In this document: piece by piece, positions 10,465-20,581 of the stretch
Numbering within the stretch: position 1 is the stretch's first letter
Layout: the number at the start of each line of letters is the position of its first letter
NCBI GenBank assembly: GCA_963817635.1
Contig: CAWFPR010000004.1
Span: 7,851 to 71,850 of the forward strand
DNA: 64,000 nucleotides
Source of the DNA: CAWFPR01 sp963817635
Lineage (GTDB): Bacteria > Acidobacteriota > Vicinamibacteria > Vicinamibacterales > 2-12-FULL-66-21
Reading direction: 5' to 3'
Notes under the pieces: model-generated
Databases searched by the model: none
What the model saw: the letters and a program-made list of their open reading frames with translations, nothing else
What the model was told of the DNA's origin: nothing
Position numbers and translations under genes: made by a program

Positions 10465-11461
10465 CTACCGCGCCTCCACCCCGGCCGGCGTGGAACGCGC
10501 GTGCGACAGCCGCGCGAGGTCCGCATCCACCATCATGCGGATCAGGGCGCTGAAATCGACCTCGGGCGTCCACCCGAGCGCGTGCCGCGCCTTCGACGAA
10601 TCCCCGACGAGGTGATCGACCTCCGCGGGACGCAGGAACTTCGGATCGAGCTTGACGTGCGACTGCCAGTCGAGCCCCGCGTGGCCGAACGCGACCTCGA
10701 CGAGCTCGCGCACCGAGTGGCTCGCGCCGGTGGAGATGACGTAGTCGTCGGCGTGCTCCTGCTGCAGCATCAGCCACATCGCGCGCACGTAGTCGCCCGC
10801 AAACCCCCAGTCACGCTGCGCGTCGAGGTTCCCGAGACTCAGCGAATCGGCGAGCCCCAGCTTGATGCGCGCGACGCCGTCGGTCACCTTGCGCGTCACG
10901 AACTCGATGCCGCGCCGCGGCGACTCGTGGTTGAAGAGAATGCCCGACACGGCAAACAGGTTGTAGCTCTCGCGGTAGTTCACCGTGATGTAGTGCGCGA
11001 ACACCTTCGACACGCCGTACGGGCTGCGCGGGTAGAACGGCGTCAGCTCGGTCTGCGGCACCTCGCGCACCTTGCCGAACATCTCGCTCGACGAGGCCTG
11101 GTAGATGCGGATCGACGGATCGACCTGGCGCACGGCCTCGAGCACCCGCGTCACGCCCTGCGCGTTGAACTCGCCGGTCAGCATCGGCTGATCCCACGAG
11201 GCCGGGCACGAACGACATCGCCGCCAGGTTGTAGAGCTCCTGCGGACGCACCTCGTCGAGCACCTTGATCAGCGAGAGCTGATCGAGCAGGTCGGCCGGC
11301 TTGAGGTGGATGCGATCGAGCAGGTGCTCGATGCGCCAGTAGTTCGTCGAGCTCGCGCGCCGAACGATGCCGTAAACGTCGTAGCCCTTGTCGAGGAGCA
11401 ATTCGGCGAGATACGAACCGTCCTGCCCCGTGAGACCCGTGATCAAAGCGCGCTTGGACAT
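10465..11461 (-). CDS. gmd: GDP-mannose 4,6-dehydratase, frameshifted
   Basis: Converts GDP-D-mannose to GDP-4-keto-6-deoxy-mannose, feeding GDP-fucose or GDP-rhamnose synthesis. The start MSKRALITGLTGQDGSYLAE is diagnostic. Further marks are VYGIVRRAS, YNLAAMSFVP, SSSEMFG and the catalytic YGVSK. About 332 residues, the usual length. One frameshift near 11205, where an extra C in a CCC run breaks SFVPASWDQPMLTGEFN; correcting it restores the family sequence. No reductase for the next step is adjacent, though the RmlD-like gene at 14130 is a distant candidate. Confidence 0.92.
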
Positions 11462-11582
11462 GCCGTTGGACAAGCCTACCATACGGCCCGCGCGCTCCGC
11501 CCCCGCCGACACAATCGCAAATCGCCGCACCAATCTGTAAGCGCGCCGGCAGCCGCCGCCACTGACGGCTCGCCGACAGACG

Positions 11583-11605
11583 CCGGAAAACCCCGCAGTT
11601 TCCGG
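11583..11605 (+). promoter_or_regulatory. Hairpin in the leader of the FN3-repeat protein
   Basis: CCGGAAA (11583-11589) pairs perfectly with TTTCCGG (11599-11605) around a 9-base loop. It lies about 50 bases before the ATG at 11658, in the 196-base divergent gap shared with gmd. It could be a leader structure, but I could not fit it convincingly to a known riboswitch class. Confidence 0.3.
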
Positions 11606-11657
11606 GGCGAATCGCAGTCGCAGCCCGGCAGGTACGTCCCTTGCCCCGGCAGCAGGC

Positions 11658-12880
<1,223 letters not shown>

Positions 12881-12905
12881 CCGGGCGCCTCGAAGCACGA
12901 ACGGC

Positions 12906-12944
12906 CCGGAGCTGATAGGCTATCGTCATCCGCCTCAGCTCCGG
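12906..12944. terminator. Hairpin after the FN3-repeat gene
   Basis: CCGGAGCTGA (12906-12915) pairs perfectly with TCAGCTCCGG (12935-12944) around a 19-base loop in the 81-base gap before lhgO. There is no T tract, so it may be a rho-assisted terminator or an operator. Confidence 0.4.
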
Positions 12945-12961
12945 CCCGGCGGGTCCGCGCC

Positions 12962-14056
12962 ATGGATGCTCTCGACACCGTTGTCATTGGCGCCGGCGTC
13001 AGCGGGCTGGCCATCACGGCCACGCTCGCGCGCGCCGGCCGCTCTGTCTGCCTCATCGAACGCCGTCCCCACCCCGGCATGGAAACCAGCACGCACAACA
13101 GCGGCGTGATCCATGCCGGCATCTACTATCCGGCCGGCACCCTGAAGGCTCAACTCTGCGTCGACGGCGCCGCGCGGCTGTACGAGTTCTGCGCCGCCCA
13201 CGACGTGCCGCACGACCGCTGCGGCAAGCTGATCGTCGCCACGACCGGCGAGGAAGCCGCACAGCTCGAGCCGCTGCGCGCGCGCGGCGAGGCAAACGGC
13301 GTGGACGGCCTCCGGATCGTCGATCAAGCCTTCGTCGCCTCACGCGAGCCGCACGTCCGCGCCGCGGCGGCACTGTGGTCGCCGAACAGCGGTCGCGTCG
13401 AGGCCGAGAGCCTCGTCCGCACGCTCCTCAGGATCGCCGAAGCCCACGACGCGTTCTTCCTGCCCGGCACCCACCTGGAAGCAGGCCAGCCGACTCCCGA
13501 AGGCTTCGAGGTGCGCACCGAGCGCGAAACGATCCTCGCCCGCACGGTCGTCAACGCCGCCGGCCTCGATGCAGACGAAGTCTCGCGCCGCCTCGGTGGC
13601 GAGCGCTTCACGATTTACGGCTGCCGCGGGGAGTACGCGGAACTGCGCCCGTCGCGGCGTGACTGGGTGAACGGACTGGTCTATCCCCTGCCGCATCACT
13701 CGGGCCACGGCCTCGGCGTGCACCTGACGCGGACGACGGGCGGAGCCGTGCTGCTGGGGCCGACGATCCGCTACGTGGATGACAAGACCGACTACGAGAA
13801 CGACCGCGAGCCGCTCGAGGCATTCGCTGACTCGGCGCGCCTCCTGCTGCCGGCCCTGACCCTCGACGATCTGACCTACGGCGGCAGCGGCATCCGCCCG
13901 AAGCTGCATCCGCCCGAAGAGGGCTTCGCCGACTTCATGATCCGGCGGGACGCGAACGAACCCGCGCTGATCCACGCCGCCGGCATCGATTCACCCGGCC
14001 TGACCGCCTGCCTGGCCATCGGCGAACGCGTCGCGAAAATCGTGGAAGAGGCTTGA
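12962..14056 (+). CDS. lhgO: L-2-hydroxyglutarate dehydrogenase/oxidase
   Basis: FAD-dependent oxidoreductase of 364 residues that returns L-2-hydroxyglutarate to 2-oxoglutarate. The dinucleotide motif is VVIGAGVSGLA at residues 7-17, and THNSGVIHAGIYY at 44-56 is the signature of the LhgO/L2HGDH group. The C-terminal GGSGIRPKL and IDSPGLTACLAIG are also typical of this enzyme. Intact and full length. It converges on the rmlD-like gene, and its stop codon lies in the shared palindrome at 14050-14136. Confidence 0.9.
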   Translation: MDALDTVVIGAGVSGLAITATLARAGRSVCLIERRPHPGMETSTHNSGVIHAGIYYPAGTLKAQLCVDGAARLYEFCAAHDVPHDRCGKLIVATTGEEAAQLEPLRARGEANGVDGLRIVDQAFVASREPHVRAAAALWSPNSGRVEAESLVRTLLRIAEAHDAFFLPGTHLEAGQPTPEGFEVRTERETILARTVVNAAGLDADEVSRRLGGERFTIYGCRGEYAELRPSRRDWVNGLVYPLPHHSGHGLGVHLTRTTGGAVLLGPTIRYVDDKTDYENDREPLEAFADSARLLLPALTLDDLTYGGSGIRPKLHPPEEGFADFMIRRDANEPALIHAAGIDSPGLTACLAIGERVAKIVEEA

Positions 14057-14136
14057 GGCTTCAGGCTTAAGGCTTCAGCCTGAGGGCTTGGGCCTGAGGC
14101 CTTAGCCCTCAAGCCCCAAGCCAGAAGCCTCAAGCC
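14050..14136. terminator. Bidirectional palindromic terminator between lhgO and the rmlD-like gene
   Basis: Nested inverted repeats: GGCTTGAGGCTTC (14050-14062) pairs perfectly with 14124-14136, and TGAGGGCT (14081-14088) with 14104-14111. The element is built of AGGCTT-type hexamers. The TGA stops of both convergent genes lie in the outer arms, so one structure can end transcription from both sides. Confidence 0.65.
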
Positions 14137-14975
14137 CCGCCGAGATACCGCCGCAGCGCATCCTGCCACGTCGGCATCTGGATGCCGACAGACGCGAGCT
14201 TCGCGTTCGACAGCGCGCAGTAGCGCGGTCGAGGCGCGGCGAGCTGCGCGGTCGCGAGCGTCAACGGCTTCACGCGGATCGGCAGGTCGAGCAGGCGCGC
14301 GGCTTCGTGCGCGATCTCGAGCCACGTCGCGGCGCCGTCGTTCACGCAGTGATACAGGCCCGGCGCGATTCCACGCGCGAGCACCTCGCGCGTCGCGCGC
14401 GCCACGTCCGCCGTGTAGCTCGGCGAGACGGTGCGATCGACGAACACCGGCACCTCCTCGCCGCGCCTCAGCCGCTGCACGATCGTCCCCAGACTGCCGG
14501 CGCGGGCGCCCTCGGGCGCTGGCTGCCCGAACAGGCTCTCCACGCGCAGGACCCAGGCGCGTGGCGCCTCCAGCGCAAACCAGTCGCCCAGCAGTTTCGA
14601 CGCCGCGTACACGCTGCGCGGGCCCGGCTCGTCTTCCTCGGTGTAGGGTCGATCCGCCTCGCCATCGAAGACGAAATCGCTGCTGTAGTGCACGAGGGCA
14701 GCGCCCGCGCGCACGGCCGCCTCGGCCAGCGCCAGCACGCCGAACGCGTTGACGTCCATCGCGCGCACGGCCTGCGACTCGGCGTCGTCCACCTTGTTGT
14801 AGGCCGCGCAGTTGATGATGACGTCGGGGGCCGCGCGATCCACGACGCGGCGGATCTGGAAGGGATCGGTGATGTCGAGGTGCGCGCGAGCGGGGGCGTG
14901 CACCTCGTCGTCACGGAATTCACGCAGCATCGCGGCACCCAGCAGGCCGCGCGCGCCGGTGATGAGGACGCGCAT
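14130..14975 (-). CDS. dTDP-4-dehydrorhamnose reductase-like SDR (RmlD superfamily)
   Basis: 281 residues. N-terminal ITGARGLLGAAML binds NAD(P)H. CAAYNKVDDAES is the RmlD motif, HYSSDFVFDG the Ser motif, and YAASK carries catalytic Tyr and Lys. rmlA, rmlB and rmlC are not in the window, so the substrate may be another 4-keto sugar, including the Gmd product (inference). The ATG overlaps the DegT stop by one base. Confidence 0.8.
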   Translation of the reverse strand: MRVLITGARGLLGAAMLREFRDDEVHAPARAHLDITDPFQIRRVVDRAAPDVIINCAAYNKVDDAESQAVRAMDVNAFGVLALAEAAVRAGAALVHYSSDFVFDGEADRPYTEEDEPGPRSVYAASKLLGDWFALEAPRAWVLRVESLFGQPAPEGARAGSLGTIVQRLRRGEEVPVFVDRTVSPSYTADVARATREVLARGIAPGLYHCVNDGAATWLEIAHEAARLLDLPIRVKPLTLATAQLAAPRPRYCALSNAKLASVGIQMPTWQDALRRYLGGA

Positions 14976-16111
14976 CAGGCGCGAACGGCGTCGGCGACCG
15001 CGCCGACGACGGCGGACTGCTGCTCGACGGTGAGTTCGCCGTAGATCGGCAGCGCGATCGTCGAGTCCGCGGCCGCTTCCGCCGCCGGGAAATCGCCGCG
15101 CGCGTGGCCGAGCGGGGCGAAGCACTCCTGCAGGTGGAACGGCACCGGGTAGTAGATCTCCGTGGAGATCCCGCGCTCGGTCAGCGCGGCGCGCACCCGG
15201 TCGCGCTCGGGCACGCGGATGACGTACTGGTTGAAGATGTGGCGCCGGCCGGCCGGCTGCACCGGCAGCGTGATTCGTCCGGTCAGGCCCGTCTCGGCGA
15301 AGAGGCGGTCGTAGGTGGCCGCGTTCGCGCGCCGGGCGTCGGTCCACCGGGCCAGGTGCGGCAGCTTGACCCGCAGGACCGCGGCCTGGAGCGCATCGCA
15401 GCGGAAATTCGCGCCGATCAGCGAGTGGTAGTACTTGGGCTCGGCGCCATGATTGCGAATCAGCCGCACGCGGCGGCCGACCGCCGCGTCGTTGGTCGTG
15501 ACCAGGCCGGCGTCGCCGAAGGCACCGAGATTCTTGCTCGGAAAAAACGAGAAGCACCCGACGGTCCCCATCGCCCCGGCTTGCTGCTGCCCGTACGAGG
15601 CGCCGATCGCCTGCGCCGCGTCTTCGATCACCGGGATGCCCGCCTGGCGCGCGACGGCCAGGATCGGATCCATGTCGGCGCACAAACCGTAGAGGTGCAC
15701 CGGAATGATCGCTTTCGTGTCCGCCGAGAGCGCGGCGCGCAAAGCCGCCGGATCCATGTTGTAGGTCGCCGGGTCGATGTCGACGAGCACGGGCCGCGCG
15801 CCGACGCGCGCCACGCAGCCCGCCGTGGCAAAGAACGAATAGGTGCTGGTGATGACCTCGTCGCCCGGGCCGATGCCGAGCGCCATCAGCGCCGCCAGGA
15901 TGGCGTCGGTGCCCGACGAGACGGTGATGGCGTCGCGCACCCCGAGATAGGCGGCCAGCTCGCGCTCGAGCCCTTCGACCTCCGGCCCCATGATGAAACG
16001 CTGGCTGTCGCACACGCGGGTGATGGCCGCGAGCAGTTCGTCCCGCAGGGGACGGTACTGCGCGCCCAGATCGAGCAGCGGCACGGAGATGGCGCTGGTG
16101 ATGGGGTTCAT
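14975..16111 (-). CDS. DegT/DnrJ/EryC1/StrS sugar aminotransferase
   Basis: PLP-dependent aminotransferase of 378 residues acting on keto sugars. VSSGTDAILAALMALGIGPG is the cofactor phosphate region, VIEDAAQAIGA carries the PLP-binding Asp, and SFFPSKNLGAFGDAG holds the Schiff-base Lys. The start MNPITSA overlaps the upstream stop by ATGA. It may pair with the WlbA-like dehydrogenase at 7339 in a 3-amino-sugar pathway, although it lies in a different operon. Confidence 0.88.
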   Translation of the reverse strand: MNPITSAISVPLLDLGAQYRPLRDELLAAITRVCDSQRFIMGPEVEGLERELAAYLGVRDAITVSSGTDAILAALMALGIGPGDEVITSTYSFFATAGCVARVGARPVLVDIDPATYNMDPAALRAALSADTKAIIPVHLYGLCADMDPILAVARQAGIPVIEDAAQAIGASYGQQQAGAMGTVGCFSFFPSKNLGAFGDAGLVTTNDAAVGRRVRLIRNHGAEPKYYHSLIGANFRCDALQAAVLRVKLPHLARWTDARRANAATYDRLFAETGLTGRITLPVQPAGRRHIFNQYVIRVPERDRVRAALTERGISTEIYYPVPFHLQECFAPLGHARGDFPAAEAAADSTIALPIYGELTVEQQSAVVGAVADAVRA

Positions 16112-16668
16112 CGGATCACGACCTTCGGGGTGGCCCAGAGCGCGAGGTCGTTGCGGTGATCCTCCTCCTGCCCTGGCGGACTGCTGTTGGTATTGAGAAT
16201 GACGTCCACTTCCTCGCCGGCATAGGACGACAGGTCCACCATGACGGGAACCCACTTGCGTTCACCGGGATTGGCGAACGGGTTGAGGTGGAGCGTGAAC
16301 AGATCCTCGTACGCGCGGCCGTCGGACACGCCGGCACGGAACAGCACGCCGTTGCCCTCCTCGGTCCAGGCCTCGGGCTGCAGGCCAACCGCCAGGTCGA
16401 GCCAGCCGTCGTCGGGAACCCTGATCTTCCAGGTCAGGCGGCTGCCGGCGGTTGGCTGCACGGCGATGGCATGCCGGGTGTCGCCGTTGAGCGTGGCGTC
16501 GGTCACGGAGAACACGTCCGGGTTCGGCTGCTTCTTCGCCGACGCATAACGGTCCGCCGACAGCAGGTCGATCGGTTCGCCGCCGCTCGCGCGCTTGAAC
16601 AGCCACCACCCACACAGGACCAGGATGACGAGGACCACCGCGGCAAGAGCCGCACGGCTGCCTTTCAT
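16108..16668 (-). CDS. Membrane-anchored beta-sandwich protein, unknown function
   Basis: 186 residues. An N-terminal signal anchor (ALAAVVLVILVLCGWWLF) is followed by a soluble domain of predicted beta strands. RLTWKIRVPDDGWLDLAVGL and YAGEEVDVILNT resemble carbohydrate-binding-like jelly-roll modules seen in periplasmic domains of membrane glycosyltransferases. No catalytic motif is visible. It is translationally coupled to DegT, which suggests a polysaccharide role. Confidence 0.6.
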   Translation of the reverse strand: MKGSRAALAAVVLVILVLCGWWLFKRASGGEPIDLLSADRYASAKKQPNPDVFSVTDATLNGDTRHAIAVQPTAGSRLTWKIRVPDDGWLDLAVGLQPEAWTEEGNGVLFRAGVSDGRAYEDLFTLHLNPFANPGERKWVPVMVDLSSYAGEEVDVILNTNSSPPGQEEDHRNDLALWATPKVVIR

Positions 16669-16713
16669 GATGCTGTCCGCCTCCAGCGGAAAAACGTTTC
16701 AATCTACCACGGT

Positions 16714-17187
16714 TCAGCGCTGGCGTTCCTTCACGGCCGCGCGCGTCTCGCGGTCCGCTTCGCGGCGCTTGATCGTTTCCCGCTTGTCGTGCGCCTGCTT
16801 GCCCTTGGCGAGGCCAATGCCGATCTTCACGTGGCCGTTCTTGAAGTACATGCGGGTGGGCACGAGCGTCATGCCCTTCTCGACCGTTCGCCCGATGAGT
16901 TTCCGGATCTCCTGCCGGTGCAGCAGGAGCTTGCGCCTGCGCGTGGGGTTGTGATCCGCGTACCCGCGATGGCTGTACGGGTTGATGTGGACGTTGTAGA
17001 TCCACACCTCGCCATCCTCGAGGCGCGCGAAGCTGTCGCGCAGGTTCACATTGCCTTCGCGAATCGCCTTGACCTCGGTGCCGAGCAGGACCAGGCCGGC
17101 CTCGAACGTCTCGAGGATGTGGAAATCGTGGAACGCCTTGCGGTTCTCCGCGATGCTCTTCTGTGCCTGTTCGCGTTCTGAACGCAT
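16714..17187 (-). CDS. smpB: SsrA-binding protein
   Basis: tmRNA-binding protein for trans-translation, 157 residues, family length. Conserved stretches are AENRKAFHDFHILETFEAG, LLGTEVKAIREG, NLRDSFAR and the basic C-terminal tail that enters the ribosome (GLAKGKQAHDKRETIKRR). Ten bases after pdxA. No tmRNA gene is visible in the window. Confidence 0.96.
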   Translation of the reverse strand: MRSEREQAQKSIAENRKAFHDFHILETFEAGLVLLGTEVKAIREGNVNLRDSFARLEDGEVWIYNVHINPYSHRGYADHNPTRRRKLLLHRQEIRKLIGRTVEKGMTLVPTRMYFKNGHVKIGIGLAKGKQAHDKRETIKRREADRETRAAVKERQR

Positions 17188-17196
17188 ACTGTTCGC

Positions 17197-18096
17197 CTAC
17201 CGCTGGCCGCTCGCCGCTGCTCGCGGAGTGCTCAACCGGACTGCCAACTTCACTGCTTCGATGAGGCTCGACGGATCCGCGGCGTCGCGGCCGGCGATGT
17301 CGAACGCCGTGCCGTGATCGACCGACGTGCGCACGATCGGCAGGCCGAGCGTGACGTTGACCGCCCGCCCGAACGCCACGAGCTTGACCGGGATGAGCCC
17401 CTGATCGTGGTAGCACGCGACAACCGCGTCGTACTCGCCGCGCATGGCGCGGACGAATACGGTATCGGCCGGCAGCGGTCCGTCGATAGTCACCCCGCGC
17501 GCACGGCATGCGGCGACGGCCGGCGCGAGCACCTCGTCGTCTTCGCGTCCGATGACGCCATGTTCCCCGGCATGTGGATTGAGACCCGCCAGCGCCAGCC
17601 GGGGAGCCGCGATTCCGAACCGGGGCAGGTTGTCGGCGGCCAGCGTGATGACGCCCTCGAGCCCGTCCCGCGTGATGGCGCCCGGCACCTCGGACAGTGG
17701 GATATGCACGGTGGCCAGGATGACCCGCAGCGACTCGGCGTAGAACATCATCGCCACGCGAGGCGCTCCGGTCAGGTGGGCGAGCAGATCGGTGTGGCCA
17801 CGCCACGGCAGGCCGGCGGCGGCAAAGGCCTCCTTGTTGATCGGGGCGGTCGCTATCGCGTCAATCCGCCCGTGCATCGCGTCATCGACCGCCTGGACGA
17901 TCGCGTCGTATGCCGCGCGGCCCGCCGCGGCCGACACGCGCCCGCGTTCGAAACGGGCCACCTCGGCATCGGTCGCCGGCCCGTAGAAGACGATGTCACA
18001 GATGGCGCGGACATCGGGATGCGCGGCAGCCTTTCGCGCGATCTCGGGTCCGATGCCGGCGGGATCGCCGACCGTCACGCCGATTTTCACCCGCAT
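17197..18096 (-). CDS. pdxA: 4-hydroxythreonine-4-phosphate dehydrogenase
   Basis: NAD- and metal-dependent enzyme of pyridoxal phosphate synthesis, 299 residues, slightly shorter than the E. coli enzyme. Marks are VTVGDPAGIGPEI, TAPINKEAF, the metal-ligand stretches GHTDLLAHLTG and NPHAGEHG, and CYHDQGLIPVK. The ATG at 18096 overlaps the ricT stop by ten bases. Confidence 0.95.
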   Translation of the reverse strand: MRVKIGVTVGDPAGIGPEIARKAAAHPDVRAICDIVFYGPATDAEVARFERGRVSAAAGRAAYDAIVQAVDDAMHGRIDAIATAPINKEAFAAAGLPWRGHTDLLAHLTGAPRVAMMFYAESLRVILATVHIPLSEVPGAITRDGLEGVITLAADNLPRFGIAAPRLALAGLNPHAGEHGVIGREDDEVLAPAVAACRARGVTIDGPLPADTVFVRAMRGEYDAVVACYHDQGLIPVKLVAFGRAVNVTLGLPIVRTSVDHGTAFDIAGRDAADPSSLIEAVKLAVRLSTPRAAASGQR

Positions 18097-18923
18097 GTGC
18101 CGCACCCGCCAGACCCGCAGGAACCGCACCCGCCGCCGGTCGCGCCCGGCCCCGTGGGGTTGCCACAGGTCCCGCATCCGCCCTCGTCCGCACAACCGCC
18201 GTGCTTCACGCCCTTGCCATTCGGCAGTTCATAGCGCAGGCAGCACTTCAGCCGTCCACACATGCCGGAGAGTTTCGACGGGTTGAGGCTGAGGTTCTGC
18301 TGCTTCGCCATCTTGATCGAGATGGGTTCGAAGCTCTGCAGAAATGTCGTGCAGCAGAGCGGCCGGCCGCACGACCCGTATCCGCCGAGCATCCGGGCCT
18401 CGTCCCGGACCCCGATCTGTCGCATTTCGATGCGCGTCCGGAAATGGGCGGCCAGATCGCGCACCAGTTCCCGGAAGTCCACCCGGCCATCGGCGGTGTA
18501 ATAGAAGATGAGGCGCGAGCCGTCGAACAACTGTTCGACACGCGCGAGCTTCATTCCCAGGCCGCGCTCGCGGATCTTCATCAGGCCGACGCGCTGGGCC
18601 TCCTGCTCACGCTGCTGGTGCTTCAGGCGCAGGAGCACGTCGTCGCGGGTCGCCTTGCGGACGACCCTGGCGTCGGAGTCAGCCGGCGGCATGCGCCGCT
18701 CGGCCATTGCGGGGATCCCGCGGGTGACCGTGCCGAACGCGCGGCCTTCCGGGCCCTGGACGACAACCGGGTCGCCGGGCGACAGCGCGGTGTCCGGAGG
18801 CGCGGTCTCGGTCTCCGTCTCGGACGGCGCGTCGAGCGCAAGTTCAGGGAACAGAAAGGAATAGGTTCGGCCGACCGGTGTGAATTTGACGCTGACGAAC
18901 GGGCGTGCGGGCCCGGAACTCAT
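18087..18923 (-). CDS. ricT: PSP1-domain protein, RicT (YaaT) family, with Cys/Gly-rich tail
   Basis: 278 residues. The PSP1 core contains LARVEQLFDGSRLIFYYTAD, FRTRIEMRQIG, YGSCGRPLCC and SGMCGRLKCCLRYE. Its conserved cysteines bind an Fe-S cluster in the Bacillus Y-complex with RicA and RicF. Adjacency to holB is the standard arrangement. The last 40 residues add nine cysteines in GGCG and CGSCG repeats, a possible extra metal site. No RicA or RicF partner is in the window. Confidence 0.88.
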   Translation of the reverse strand: MSSGPARPFVSVKFTPVGRTYSFLFPELALDAPSETETETAPPDTALSPGDPVVVQGPEGRAFGTVTRGIPAMAERRMPPADSDARVVRKATRDDVLLRLKHQQREQEAQRVGLMKIRERGLGMKLARVEQLFDGSRLIFYYTADGRVDFRELVRDLAAHFRTRIEMRQIGVRDEARMLGGYGSCGRPLCCTTFLQSFEPISIKMAKQQNLSLNPSKLSGMCGRLKCCLRYELPNGKGVKHGGCADEGGCGTCGNPTGPGATGGGCGSCGSGGCGTCG

Positions 18924-19070
18924 GTCGGCCTCAATCTATCTGCCAGCGGGCCGCCAGCGCGGCACGCACCAGGTAACAGCCTGCGGGAGGGTAGCCCCCG
19001 CCGCAGCCGAGTCGGTACGAGTAGACACCAAGAGGGCGCCGGGCCGCAACCCACTGGGTGATATCCCCTA

Positions 19071-19092
19071 AGGGCCCGTCCGGACGGGCCCT
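19071..19092. repeat. 22-bp perfect palindrome at the 3' end of holB
   Basis: AGGGCCCGTCC followed directly by its reverse complement. Each half equals the outer end of the inverted repeats of the element at 39262-39415. The holB TAG stop begins in its edge. It lies in a 167-base gap before ricT that otherwise holds nothing I recognise. It could act as a terminator. Confidence 0.8.
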
Positions 19093-20116
19093 AGATCTGG
19101 AACGCCAGCCAGTCGGCTACGATCTTCGGACTCGCGTTCCGGTCCAGCGCCGAGAGCGCGCGCTCGACCGCCCCGAAGGCGCGAACCGCGCGATCGGCGT
19201 CGAACGACCGCTGGAGCCGGTCGAGGAGCGGCCGCAGGTCCGCGTTGGCGAGACAACTCTCGTCGCCATGCGACAACAGCACGCCCAGATCCCGCAGAAT
19301 CGATGACAGGGCCCGGAGCCGGCGGGTCAGCTCCTCCCGGTCGGTCGCGCCCCGGCCCGCGCCGGTCAGCGCCTTGGCACTGTCGAGGCGGCGGCGCGGA
19401 TCGTCGGACGCGACAGACCCCTCGAGCATCTGCGCCGCGGCATCCCGTGCATCCACGAATCCCTCGGTGCCGCCTTCCAGCGCGCGTCCCACGCTGCCGT
19501 CCGACAGCGCCGCGGCCGCGTGAGCGTCCGCATCGCTATAGCCGTGCGAGCGCATCAGCACGCTGGCGACCTCTGCCGGGGAGAGCCGGCCAAAGCGCAG
19601 GCGCTGACACCGGGATCGCACGGTCGGCAGCAGCACGTCGGGACGCGAGGTCACCAGCACGAACACGGACGCGGGCGGCGGTTCCTCGAGCGTCTTGAGC
19701 AGCGCATTCTGCGCCTCGACCAGAATCTCGTCGGCGCTGTCGATGATGACCACGCGCCGGCGGCCCTCGAACGGGCGATACGCCGACCGATCGATCGCGT
19801 CCCGGACCTGGTCCACCTTGATCGATCCGCTCTCGCCTGGTTCGATCAGCAGCACGTCGGCGTGCACACCGCGCGCGATCCGCGTGCACGACGCGCAGGT
19901 TCCACACGCGTCGCTGCGGGCTTCACCCGGCCCGCCACCGTTCGCGTCGACGGGAGACAGGCAGTTCAGCAGTTGAGCCAACGCGACGGCGGCCGCACGC
20001 TTGCCCACACCATCGGGTCCGGCGAAAATGAGGCTGGGCGGAAGCGTGCCGCGCGTCGAGGCGCCTGCAATCAGCTCGAGCAGGTGATGGTGCCCCGCGA
20101 TGTCTCGAAACGGCAT
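19091..20116 (-). CDS. holB: DNA polymerase III subunit delta'
   Basis: Clamp-loader subunit of 341 residues. The P-loop is FAGPDGVGKRAAAVALAQ, the zinc-finger cysteines are in DACGTCASCTRI, and the SRC/sensor region is TSRPDVLLPTVRSRCQRLRF. The C-terminal collar domain is present. Intact. Divergent from the DUF296 gene with 35 bases between starts. Confidence 0.93.
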   Translation of the reverse strand: MPFRDIAGHHHLLELIAGASTRGTLPPSLIFAGPDGVGKRAAAVALAQLLNCLSPVDANGGGPGEARSDACGTCASCTRIARGVHADVLLIEPGESGSIKVDQVRDAIDRSAYRPFEGRRRVVIIDSADEILVEAQNALLKTLEEPPPASVFVLVTSRPDVLLPTVRSRCQRLRFGRLSPAEVASVLMRSHGYSDADAHAAAALSDGSVGRALEGGTEGFVDARDAAAQMLEGSVASDDPRRRLDSAKALTGAGRGATDREELTRRLRALSSILRDLGVLLSHGDESCLANADLRPLLDRLQRSFDADRAVRAFGAVERALSALDRNASPKIVADWLAFQI

Positions 20117-20151
20117 GATCGAATCGACAGGGATCGTATCATGGCGATCGC

Positions 20152-20571
20152 ATGCGATATCTGAAACTCGGCGACGCGTACATCATGCGGCTGGCGATCG
20201 ACGACGAGATTCACGCGTCCCTGAAGGAGCTGGCGACGCGCGAGGGCATCGATGCCGCCGGCATCGAAGGGATCGGCTCGGTCCACCACGCCGTGCTGGG
20301 GTATTTCGATCGAGAAACGCGTGAGTACGTGCGCAAGTCCGTACCAGGGGAGATGGAGATTGTGAGCCTGGCGGGCAACCTGGCGGTCAAGGACGCCGAG
20401 CCGTTCGCCCACCTCCACGTGGTGCTCGGCGGTCGTGACTTTCAAGCCGTGGCCGGGCACCTCTTCGAGGGCAGGACCGCCGCGACCTGCGAGATCATCG
20501 TGCGGCCGTTGAAGGGATACATCCGGCGCACGCTCGATCCCGCCACGGGACTTGTACCTGCTCGATTCTGA
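20152..20571 (+). CDS. PPC/DUF296 domain protein
   Basis: 139 residues, one PPC (plants and prokaryotes conserved) domain. Recognisable elements are GDAYIMRLAIDDEIHASLKE, GIDAAGIEGIGSVHHAVLGY, the EIVSLAGNLA strand and the PFAHLHVVLGGRDFQAVAGH motif with clustered His. Bacterial members form trimers; the biochemical role is not established. Converges on the PBP gene with ten bases between stops. Confidence 0.88.
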   Translation: MRYLKLGDAYIMRLAIDDEIHASLKELATREGIDAAGIEGIGSVHHAVLGYFDRETREYVRKSVPGEMEIVSLAGNLAVKDAEPFAHLHVVLGGRDFQAVAGHLFEGRTAATCEIIVRPLKGYIRRTLDPATGLVPARF

Positions 20572-20581
20572 AGGACCCGTC

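Noticed and set aside
11583..11657. Cyclic-di-GMP (GEMM) riboswitch before the FN3 protein
   Set aside because: The GGAAAACC and GGGGCGAATCGC pieces are suggestive, but the perfect CCGGAAA/TTTCCGG hairpin conflicts with the required pairing and the conserved core is not met.
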